Shown in pieces: positions 1 to 6,089 of a stretch of DNA of 64,000 nucleotides. Origin of the DNA: Bacteroidales bacterium F22. GTDB taxonomy: Bacteria > Bacteroidota > Bacteroidia > Bacteroidales > Bacteroidaceae. Made by a program: the position numbers and the translations under genes. The notes under the pieces are model-generated. The model worked only from the letters and a program-made list of their open reading frames with translations, was not told the origin of the DNA and made no database searches. The stretch is from assembly GCA_029541985.1 (NCBI GenBank), contig CP095414.1, positions 1,178,001 through 1,242,000 on the forward strand, read 5' to 3'. Every line of letters starts with the position of its first letter. Position 1 is the stretch's first letter.

Positions 1-193
1 AAGTTTTATTTACATCATCTTTGTCCATTTTTATAGCACCTTTCCCTTTATTAAAGAAGATGTCAAGGGCTTCTAAAATTGTAGATTTTCCTATATCATT
101 TTTACCTACAAATGTTGTAAGGTTTCCTACTGATATTTCAATTGGTTCTTGATAACTTCTGAAGTTTTTAATTTTTATAGTTTGCAGTCTCAT
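1..193 (-). CDS. OLD/RecF-like AAA ATPase, N-terminal part only (runs off the left edge)
   Basis: Reading leftwards from an ATG at 193, 64 codons are open to the window edge. The product begins MRLQTIKIKNFRSYQ, the classic first strand of RecF/SMC/OLD-type ATPases, and has a Walker A motif GKNDIGKST at residues 30-38. OLD-family proteins usually carry a C-terminal Toprim nuclease domain, which would lie outside the window, so nuclease function is inference. The gene lies 145 bp downstream of, and on the same strand as, the HEPN-motif gene at 339-1730. The pair could be co-transcribed as an anti-phage module. It could also be a general RecF-like ATPase. The fold call is safe and the subfamily is not. 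Confidence 0.75.
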   Translation of the reverse strand, partial: MRLQTIKIKNFRSYQEPIEISVGNLTTFVGKNDIGKSTILEALDIFFNKGKGAIKMDKDDVNKT

Positions 194-338
194 AGTTTAT
201 TATTAGTTATTTGTTCAGTATGAAGAACAACAGTAAGTATAAGAATAGTAGCCCGTCTGCATAGTACTTTCCTGTCAATTACAAGAAATTTGAAGCGAGC
301 TACAACCTCTGAATTTACTAGTGTCTCGGCTATTATTT

Positions 339-1730
339 TCATCTATTGTTGTGTGTAGGATTTATTAAAATCTTTTTACGATAATATCGTCTAAAACAAT
401 AACTTGTCCATTCTCTGATTTGTAATATATTAACTCCAGAGCAATTACCATTTATATTTACAGTTATAAACCCATAATCTTTTAATCCAGATGCAGTTGT
501 CAAATCTATCATTGGTTTAATATGAGTGTTTAAATTGGAAGAAGAACTTTCACCTGTATGTAAAAATTTAGACCTATTATTATATAACTTCTTAAACACT
601 TTACTTAAAGTGTTATTAAAATATTCTTCTATAAAGTCAGCAACTCTCTGACCAATCTTATATTGTACTTGATGACACATTTTACAAGTTGACTGTTGAG
701 AGCCATAAAAAGACAAGACTTCAATTGATGAAAGATAAAAGGTCATTGCACTATTAATTATTGCTTGCTTGTTAAAAAGACCAACTGGAGAAAATGCAAA
801 GGCTTGTTCTTCAGACATGAATGCTGTTGGCATAATTATAGCATTTTCAGATGCTAACCCTTTTTGAAAATGTATACATGCTTGCAAAAAACTTCTAACT
901 ATCTTTGGATTATTATATTCCCTTTCAACAAATACATAGTTATTTAAAAATTCAATTCCTTTTGAGGAAATTAGAAGTTTTGAATCATATATTGGATAAT
1001 TATCTATAAAATATTTCCCATTTTCATTTGTATCTTTAAACACTACCTCTTCTTGATGTTTACAGGACGTTGTATTGTATTCCTCAATATTTGGAGTTTC
1101 AGAAATTAAAACATTGTCGAAATCAAAATGGATATTTGTTTCTATTGCAAGAAATGCAGTTAATGTTCTAAGACGTTTTTCTGTTAATTGAGTTGCCTCA
1201 AATTCATCTATTGAATTTACCTTAAATTTGATTTTAGATTTTTTATTTTGTTCATAGAACTTAAAGTTATTACCTGTATAATTATTGATAAATAAATTCT
1301 GAAATATGCATTTTAGTTCTGCAGTGACAGTATAAGATCTTGTTTTCTTACTATTCTTAATAGCTTTTGTCACTAATCCTTTTATTCTTTTCTTGTAATC
1401 TTCACTAGAATTCAGTGAGTAAAAATGAATACTATCAATATCTCCTTTTTTTTGATATGATATGGCAACATAAAAATGCCCTATCGCAGTATCAACTATT
1501 CCCAAAAAGGATAACAAGTTTCTCTTTAGTTTATATCTGTTCGGAAGATAAGCCCAAGGACATGTACCATCTTTAGTTCCTAATTCTATATCTAATTCAT
1601 GCCATAAAGACAAAAGAAATTGATTTGAATCTATTTCATTCTTTGTTTGAACACTAAACGATTCAAACAAGTTGAAATCAACTTCAATAGTTGTATTTAT
1701 TACTTTGTAATTAGGAACTTTAATTTTCAT
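339..1730 (-). CDS. HEPN-motif protein, possible anti-phage RNase (ApeA-like)
   Basis: A 463-residue protein with no signal peptide, rich in Lys, Asn and Ile. Near the C-terminus it has R386-S-K-F-L-H391, an exact R-x4-H motif of HEPN ribonucleases, preceded by a helical stretch (about residues 350-390) containing a C-x2-C pair (CKMC). This arrangement resembles the C-terminal HEPN domain of ApeA-type abortive-infection proteins. The first 330 residues were not recognised. It lies upstream of the OLD-like ATPase on the same strand and near a DpnI-like endonuclease, which suits a defence role. RNase activity is inferred from the motif alone. The base composition is visibly more AT-rich than in the carbohydrate genes further right. 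Confidence 0.6.
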   Translation of the reverse strand: MKIKVPNYKVINTTIEVDFNLFESFSVQTKNEIDSNQFLLSLWHELDIELGTKDGTCPWAYLPNRYKLKRNLLSFLGIVDTAIGHFYVAISYQKKGDIDSIHFYSLNSSEDYKKRIKGLVTKAIKNSKKTRSYTVTAELKCIFQNLFINNYTGNNFKFYEQNKKSKIKFKVNSIDEFEATQLTEKRLRTLTAFLAIETNIHFDFDNVLISETPNIEEYNTTSCKHQEEVVFKDTNENGKYFIDNYPIYDSKLLISSKGIEFLNNYVFVEREYNNPKIVRSFLQACIHFQKGLASENAIIMPTAFMSEEQAFAFSPVGLFNKQAIINSAMTFYLSSIEVLSFYGSQQSTCKMCHQVQYKIGQRVADFIEEYFNNTLSKVFKKLYNNRSKFLHTGESSSSNLNTHIKPMIDLTTASGLKDYGFITVNINGNCSGVNILQIREWTSYCFRRYYRKKILINPTHNNR

Positions 1731-2294
1731 TTAGAACTTTAATATTTTATTACACAGAGGTGACTTTTCTTACACGCAACATCTTATTTACGTAATTTCT
1801 CTTATAAACACTCGTAAATACATTTTAAACTCGTATGCTATACGCAAGTATAATCTATTTTGAGTTCACATTAAAGAAGATTTGTGTCTGAAGTTTACTA
1901 TGTTACCTACAACTAACATACACTTATGTTAGTAAAAATAGTAAAAAGATTAGCAAATACTGATATTTTCACTATTTTTAGTGTATACAAACAATAAGCT
2001 ACAGTCTATTTAGATAATAATAGATTATAGAGACACAACTGATAAAACAGGAGCTTATTGGGATAGAACTGAAATTATGAAGACACAACTGGTAGAGTGA
2101 GACTAGATTCTTCTTTCTACGGTTTCCAGATGGTATGGAGTAACCTATGTATATCTTCTTTTTTTGAAGCATGTAGGGTAAACGAGTGATTACATCTGTC
2201 AGGCAATACCTTTTTGTCATTTATTCCATTATTTTGTTCAATGACCAAATATATGAATAACCTATGCAGGCGTTGTTCATTATAAAGAGAATAA
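1731..2294. other. Long AT-rich intergenic stretch with small hairpins
   Basis: No convincing gene was found in these 560 bases. Two overlapping minus-strand ORFs (1999-2220 and 2117-2311) have no recognisable features and unlikely composition. A perfect 9-bp inverted repeat with a 4-base loop lies at 1912-1933 (ACTAACATA / TATGTTAGT). A short motif AAAAATAGT near 1936 recurs inverted at about 1971. The 10-mer GACACAACTG occurs twice, near 2031 and 2083. These could be regulatory or remnants of an insertion. No transposase was seen. Confidence 0.4.
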
Positions 2295-2663
2295 TCAAAA
2301 CAAATCCACAAGATACTCAGCCAAGCAACCCACCTCTCCCAAGGGCAAATCGATTCGATTTAAGAGATAAGGATGGAGACAAGCATCTTCATCCCGTAGC
2401 ATAACTTCTATCTCTACATCGTTAATTGAGATCAATCGCACACGGTGAACTTGACAATGTGCTGAAGTGTTATCAAGATTGACGACTAAAGAATAGATAG
2501 TTGAACAGTCTTCATCGAAATGGATTTCTTGGATACCATAATACGTTAGAATAGCTGCTAATTCACTCCATTCAGCATCTCTAAATTTCTTTCTCGCTTC
2601 ATAGCTACATGCCTGGAGTTGAAATTTCTCTTTTCTCTTACTTCGTCGTGGAATAATATGCAT
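2295..2663 (-). CDS. Small hypothetical protein, 122 residues
   Basis: The reading frame is open from 2747, but the start is placed at the ATG at 2663. The minus-strand promoter box TATATTTG at 2701-2708 would begin transcription near 2694, downstream of the earlier ATG. The product starts MHIIPRRSKRKEKF, a strongly basic N-terminus, and then becomes mixed and acidic, with no membrane segment or known motif. It follows the DpnI-like gene on the same strand with about 130 bp between, but appears to have its own promoter inside a large inverted repeat. Function unknown. A DNA-binding role is only suggested by the basic start. Confidence 0.5.
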   Translation of the reverse strand: MHIIPRRSKRKEKFQLQACSYEARKKFRDAEWSELAAILTYYGIQEIHFDEDCSTIYSLVVNLDNTSAHCQVHRVRLISINDVEIEVMLRDEDACLHPYLLNRIDLPLGEVGCLAEYLVDLF

Positions 2664-2670
2664 AATGAAA

Positions 2671-2716
2671 AACCCTTCTATATTTGTTGTTATTATACAA
2701 CAAATATAGAAAGGTT
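2671..2716. repeat. 46-bp inverted repeat carrying facing promoter boxes
   Basis: Arms of 20 bp (2671-2690 and 2697-2716) match at 19 of 20 positions around a 6-base centre. Each arm contains TATATTTG, the Bacteroidota -7 element: plus strand at 2679-2686, minus strand at 2701-2708. The minus-strand copy would drive the small gene at 2663. The plus-strand copy would make an antisense transcript into the 3' end of the DpnI-like gene. The repeat could be an operator, a transcript hairpin, or both. Confidence 0.6.
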
Positions 2717-2792
2717 TTAGTATCATTGGATAGTCTCCAATAAACATTTAGTATGTCTTATCTTTAGATCACTTTATTGATCACTTCATTCA

Positions 2793-3569
2793 TTATCTTT
2801 CTATTTTTCTATATACCCCTCTAGATTTAAACTCTATCAATCCTTGATCTCTTAACACTTGGAGCTGCTGACGGATTTTATCTTTAATAAAATGATTAGC
2901 AGTATATTTTCGTTGTAATTCATCTTCAAAAGCATAGACTTCTTTCAGAGAAAAAGTTTCATTCTCTATACTATCTACACAATTCATAATATCCAAGATC
3001 CAACCTTTTGAATCCCCTTTTTTTTGATTTAAGAAAGACGTTCTTTGCCACTTGGCTATTACCTCTTCAGGTTCTATGACCGATGAATCTCTAACCAAAT
3101 AGATACGCCCATTTTGAGGAATCTTTGATATTTCTATATTACACCCCACCCAACCAGCACGACGTGCAGTTTCCGCAAGAGGCTTACGCTGTTCTATTAT
3201 ATCAGTTACAAAATAATGTTTAGGAACAATCATAAAATTACTTACAGTCCAATTCTTCTTTTCATATGTAAGAAAAAAGAAATTGGGATTGTTACTCGCA
3301 TTAATTCGTTCTATCATGGTTGAATAAGCACCATCGTTGATTTTAGTTCCTAGAGATTTACTATTCTTTGATTTTAATTCGAACTCCTCATGACATGAAT
3401 CACAGAAAAAATCAGCTACTGGTTTATTATTCTCAAATTGACTGACTGTAGGATTTCCACATATTGGACAATAGCTATTGTGCTGTACCCAATCCTCAGT
3501 TAAAACGCGAGCAACTTGCGAGTTGTTCGTATATCCTGTCGCTATTTGTGTGTTAAGATTTAAATTCAT
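2793..3569 (-). CDS. dpnC: DpnI-type methyl-directed restriction endonuclease
   Basis: A 258-residue protein that closely matches recalled DpnI (254 residues), which cuts GATC only when the adenine is N6-methylated. Numbered from the ATG at 3569, a zinc finger is formed by C34-x2-C37 and C56-x2-C59. The PD-(D/E)xK residues fall at D53, E64 and K66, the same numbers as in DpnI. The C-terminal third (about 190-258) is the winged-helix domain that also reads methyl-adenine. The frame is open to 3635, but the extra 22 residues are a hydrophobic stretch absent from DpnI, and a minus-strand box TATTTTTG at 3581-3588 lies between the two starts. No methylase accompanies it, as expected for an enzyme that spares unmethylated host DNA. 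The symbol is the Streptococcus name for R.DpnI. Confidence 0.93.
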   Translation of the reverse strand: MNLNLNTQIATGYTNNSQVARVLTEDWVQHNSYCPICGNPTVSQFENNKPVADFFCDSCHEEFELKSKNSKSLGTKINDGAYSTMIERINASNNPNFFFLTYEKKNWTVSNFMIVPKHYFVTDIIEQRKPLAETARRAGWVGCNIEISKIPQNGRIYLVRDSSVIEPEEVIAKWQRTSFLNQKKGDSKGWILDIMNCVDSIENETFSLKEVYAFEDELQRKYTANHFIKDKIRQQLQVLRDQGLIEFKSRGVYRKIER

Positions 3570-3580
3570 TTGTATGGATA

Positions 3581-3588
3581 CAAAAATA
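3581..3588 (-). promoter_or_regulatory. Probable -7 promoter box of the DpnI-like gene
   Basis: TATTTTTG on the minus strand fits TAnnTTTG and lies 11 bases before the ATG at 3569, so the leader would be very short. No good -33 box was seen. It supports the shorter start. Confidence 0.4.
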
Positions 3589-4078
3589 AATAAAAAATTT
3601 ATAATTACTAAAATAATACGAAGCAAAACAGCCATCTGTAACTAATTGATCAAGCTATCCTGTAATCATGTACTCCATTTAACTAATCACACTCCACTCA
3701 CCACTCTCAAATCATTTCATTTTCCCCTTCCCCACCCCCTATCTGTTAAACATTAACATTTCCTCTTCTATTTCCTCTAGTAACGACGCATAGTTACCGA
3801 AGTATCACTTTCTATTTATTTTATTGAACACAAAGTGTTACTTCGGTAAGACTTAAGTGTTACCAATTTCTTTCTTTGAGAATCCTTTTTGAGCTGTTCA
3901 AAAATTGAAATGAGCCATTTTAAAGGATTTGCTGACCTTCTTTTTTAGAGTGGGATATTTGCCTTAGGGATAAGGGATTTCTTCGTGTCTATCTGTCGTT
4001 CGTTTTTTCACTATTGTGAAATGGGATGCGAGCATTCTTAATTCACTTAATGAATGGGGATTACGTGCCCTTTTTATT
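3589..4078. other. Gene-poor stretch upstream of the DpnI-like gene
   Basis: No gene was supported in these 490 bases. The stretch holds a long inverted repeat (3794-3849, listed separately), a third partial copy of the arm (AAGTGTTAC at 3855-3863), and a small hairpin TTTCAC/GTGAAA near 4006-4021. It marks the boundary between the AT-rich defence-like stretch and the housekeeping genes. Confidence 0.4.
3794..3849. repeat. 18-bp inverted repeat with a third partial copy nearby
   Basis: Arms 3794-3811 and 3832-3849 match at 17 of 18 positions (starting TTACCGAAGTA and ending TACTTCGGTAA) around a 20-base centre. The inner part AAGTGTTAC is repeated directly at 3855-3863, 22 bp from the copy at 3833. 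No T-tract follows, so a simple terminator is unlikely. A protein-binding site or the end of a mobile element are possible. Confidence 0.5.
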
Positions 4079-4115
4079 CAAAAAAAGAGCCTCGATTCTT
4101 TTCAGAATCGAGGCT
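4079..4115 (-). terminator. Terminator of the mscS-micropeptide operon
   Basis: A perfect 12-bp stem (4088-4099 with 4104-4115, AGCCTCGATTCT) with loop TTTC. Read on the minus strand it is followed by a run of T. It ends the minus-strand transcript coming from mscS and the two small genes. Confidence 0.85.
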
Positions 4116-4149
4116 ACTTCATAATCTATTCTAGTGCTCTTGCTAGAGA

Positions 4150-4269
4150 CTAGTGTTTTAGCGCTTTGCTATACTTCTTATAGGAACGAAAAGATAGCAA
4201 AATAACATCCATTACAAACATGATGAAAAATCCAGATAGCAGTAATAGAGCAATGTGTATGATATTCAT
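4150..4269 (-). CDS. Micro-membrane protein, 39 residues
   Basis: ATG at 4269 to TAG at 4150. One hydrophobic helix fills residues 4-26 (IHIALLLLSGFFIMFVMDVILL), followed by a basic tail with SYKKYSKALKH. The start lies 4 bases after the stop of the 48-residue gene upstream, and a strong terminator follows 35 bases later, so it is the last gene of the mscS transcript. Tight spacing, a single helix with a positive inside-like tail, and the terminator all support a real gene. Function unknown. A small partner of the channel is one possibility. Confidence 0.65.
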   Translation of the reverse strand: MNIIHIALLLLSGFFIMFVMDVILLSFRSYKKYSKALKH

Positions 4270-4273
4270 AATT

Positions 4274-4420
4274 CTATTTTTTATTTTTATTTTCTACAAA
4301 TGTTTTCATTTTTCGTTCAATCTTGGGTTCATACCACGAACGAAACCATGAACGGACCCATGGCCAAACGAAAACGACTACAGCAAGACATATTAGCCAT
4401 TCCATTGACATATTTTTCAT
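4274..4420 (-). CDS. Micro-membrane protein, 48 residues
   Basis: ATG at 4420 to TAG at 4274. Residues 6-20 are hydrophobic (EWLICLAVVVFVWPW), followed by a Trp/Arg-rich stretch (RSWFRSWYEPKIERK) and a Lys-rich tail. It begins 34 bases after mscS ends and is followed at once by the 39-residue gene, so the three form one transcript. The aromatic-basic region next to the helix would sit at the membrane interface. Function unknown. It was identified by spacing and coding sense, not by homology. Confidence 0.65.
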   Translation of the reverse strand: MKNMSMEWLICLAVVVFVWPWVRSWFRSWYEPKIERKMKTFVENKNKK

Positions 4421-4454
4421 TGTTTATTTTTTTATAGATGATTATTTTTTTCGC

Positions 4455-5321
4455 TTACCCTTTGCGGTCGTAGATATTGACACATGGGAAAGGTATTTCG
4501 ATATTTTCTTTATCGAAACGTGCTTTGATGGCTTCTAATGAATCACAAGTTATGGCGAAGGCATTTCCGGTGCTACTTGCCCATGCCCATGCTTTCAAGT
4601 TGATTGCTGAATCGCCTAGGGCAGTCACACGGACCATCACTTGAGGGACTCCTGATGCTTTATCTTCTGCAGTACGGTGGTCGAGCAAGAGTGGGTGTTT
4701 CATGATTTCTTCACGCATCACCTTCATCGCTAGTTTGATATCTGAATCGTAAGCAACGCCGACTTCTACATAGCCACAAGTCTCTGGATTGCCGATAGTG
4801 GAATTGACGATATCAGATTTGTTCATCGTACTGTTTGGAATGATCAACTTACGGTTGTCAAGTTGATTGATGACGGTATGACGTAGGGTGATGTCTTCTA
4901 CAGTACCCATGGTGCCATTGACTTTGATGATATCGCCGATACGGTAAGGTTTAGCGACAATGATGAAGACTCCACTAATAAAATTGGATAGCGCTTCCTG
5001 TGCAGCGAAACCTACGGCCAAGGCCATGATACCAGCACCTGCTAATATGGAGTTTCCTAAGGCCTCAAGACCTGGGATGGAACGTAGAATCAAGACGAAG
5101 GCGATGACATATACGGTGTAGATGAGTACCTTACGAAGGAAGCCTGCAGTGGTCTCGTCCAATTTGGCATCTGGCTTGTACACTTTTTTCCTAGAGAAGA
5201 TTTTCTTCAACACGGCAATGACGATGGTCATCACGATGAGAATCATCACGATATTGATCCCTTTCTGAATCAAATCAAAAGGGAGATGCTCACCAAAGAG
5301 ATTTGTCAACAATTCTTTCAT
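4455..5321 (-). CDS. mscS: MscS-family mechanosensitive ion channel
   Basis: A 288-residue inner-membrane channel, the size of E. coli MscS, which opens under membrane tension to release solutes on osmotic downshock. Three hydrophobic helices lie at about 18-42, 64-84 and 88-118. The third is the Gly/Ala-rich pore helix (AGAGIMALAVGFAAQEALSNF). The beta domain follows (YRIGDIIKVNGTMGTVEDITLRHT), then PNSTMNKSDIVN and a soluble C-terminal domain. A minus-strand promoter TATATTTG at 5364-5371 precedes it. It heads an operon with two micro-membrane proteins and is divergent from the HD-domain gene. Confidence 0.93.
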   Translation of the reverse strand: MKELLTNLFGEHLPFDLIQKGINIVMILIVMTIVIAVLKKIFSRKKVYKPDAKLDETTAGFLRKVLIYTVYVIAFVLILRSIPGLEALGNSILAGAGIMALAVGFAAQEALSNFISGVFIIVAKPYRIGDIIKVNGTMGTVEDITLRHTVINQLDNRKLIIPNSTMNKSDIVNSTIGNPETCGYVEVGVAYDSDIKLAMKVMREEIMKHPLLLDHRTAEDKASGVPQVMVRVTALGDSAINLKAWAWASSTGNAFAITCDSLEAIKARFDKENIEIPFPCVNIYDRKG

Positions 5322-5348
5322 AATTTTTTTTATTTGTGAGTAAATGAG

Positions 5349-5371
5349 TAATTTTGTCTTTCACAAATATA
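5349..5371. promoter_or_regulatory. Overlapping divergent promoters of mscS and the HD-domain gene
   Basis: A minus-strand -7 box TATATTTG (5364-5371), with a TTG -33 candidate 20 bases upstream near 5392, drives mscS. A plus-strand box TAATTTTG (5349-5356) can drive the gene at 5418. The boxes are only 7 bases apart and face each other, so the transcripts may compete. Confidence 0.55.
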
Positions 5372-5417
5372 AATAAAAGTGTAACAAAATGCAACTTTTC
5401 TGTAATCTTTTCAATTT

Positions 5418-5975
5418 ATGACAAAACAAAAAACGATTAATGTACTGGATATCTTAGATCAGTATTACCCAGTAGCGAATGAGTTGAAGCATATCATCTT
5501 GACGCATAGCAGACAGGTGGCAGATTATGCTGTGGCGGTGGCGAGGGCTCACCCGGAATTGAAGGCGGATAGCGCATTTATTGAGGAGGCTGCGATGTTG
5601 CATGATATCGGCTGTTTCTTATGTGATGCTCCGGGGATTTATTGTTTCGGTAAGGAGCCGTATATCCGTCATGGTCATCTAGGAGCAGAATTGCTTCGAG
5701 CCTTGGGATGGGATAGGCATGCGGATGTTTGTGAACGACATACAGGAGCGGGATTGTCCTTGGAACAGATCGTAAAAAATGATTTGCCAATCCCTCATCG
5801 CAATCTTATCCCGCAGAATATAGAGGAGGAAATCATTTGTTATGCGGATAAGTTCTATAGCAAAGCGAATCTCAAAGCAATAAAAACGCCTGAAGCAATC
5901 TGCAGGAGTTTGGCTCATTATGACACTCAGAGTGTGGACCGATGGATGGCTTGGCACAAGCGTTTTGCCTTGTAA
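5418..5975 (+). CDS. HD-domain (HDIG) phosphohydrolase-like protein
   Basis: A 185-residue soluble protein with the HD metal-binding signature: H30, the doublet H62-D63 in MLHDIG, histidines near 85-87 (IRHGHLGAELL), and H108 (CERHTGAGL). HD proteins of this size hydrolyse phosphomonoesters or nucleotides, and the substrate cannot be read from the sequence. It is complete and ends about 115 bp before the LptD-like gene on the same strand. Transcription likely starts from the box at 5349-5356. Confidence 0.85.
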   Translation: MTKQKTINVLDILDQYYPVANELKHIILTHSRQVADYAVAVARAHPELKADSAFIEEAAMLHDIGCFLCDAPGIYCFGKEPYIRHGHLGAELLRALGWDRHADVCERHTGAGLSLEQIVKNDLPIPHRNLIPQNIEEEIICYADKFYSKANLKAIKTPEAICRSLAHYDTQSVDRWMAWHKRFAL

Positions 5976-6054
5976 TTCCCTTGTTGATAACAGCTTACAT
6001 GAAGTTTTATAGAACATTTTATTCTAATTATGTGTGTATGTGCATCGGATTGTG

Positions 6055-6062
6055 TATTTTTG
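6055..6062 (+). promoter_or_regulatory. Probable promoter box of the LptD-like gene
   Basis: TATTTTTG fits the -7 element. It lies inside the longest possible reading frame (from 6030) and predicts a transcript start near 6069, which argues for translation from the TTG at 6090. Confidence 0.5.
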
Positions 6063-6089
6063 CCCGTAGAAATTGATGCAAATAAAGGT

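Noticed and set aside
1999-2311. Two overlapping minus-strand open frames of 73 and 64 codons
   Set aside because: No promoter box, no motif, unusual composition (runs of Tyr, Ile, Ser), and mutual overlap in different frames.
3570-3635. Extra 22 hydrophobic residues at the start of the DpnI-like protein (possible membrane anchor)
   Set aside because: DpnI starts at the position equal to 3569, and a promoter box lies within the extra segment.
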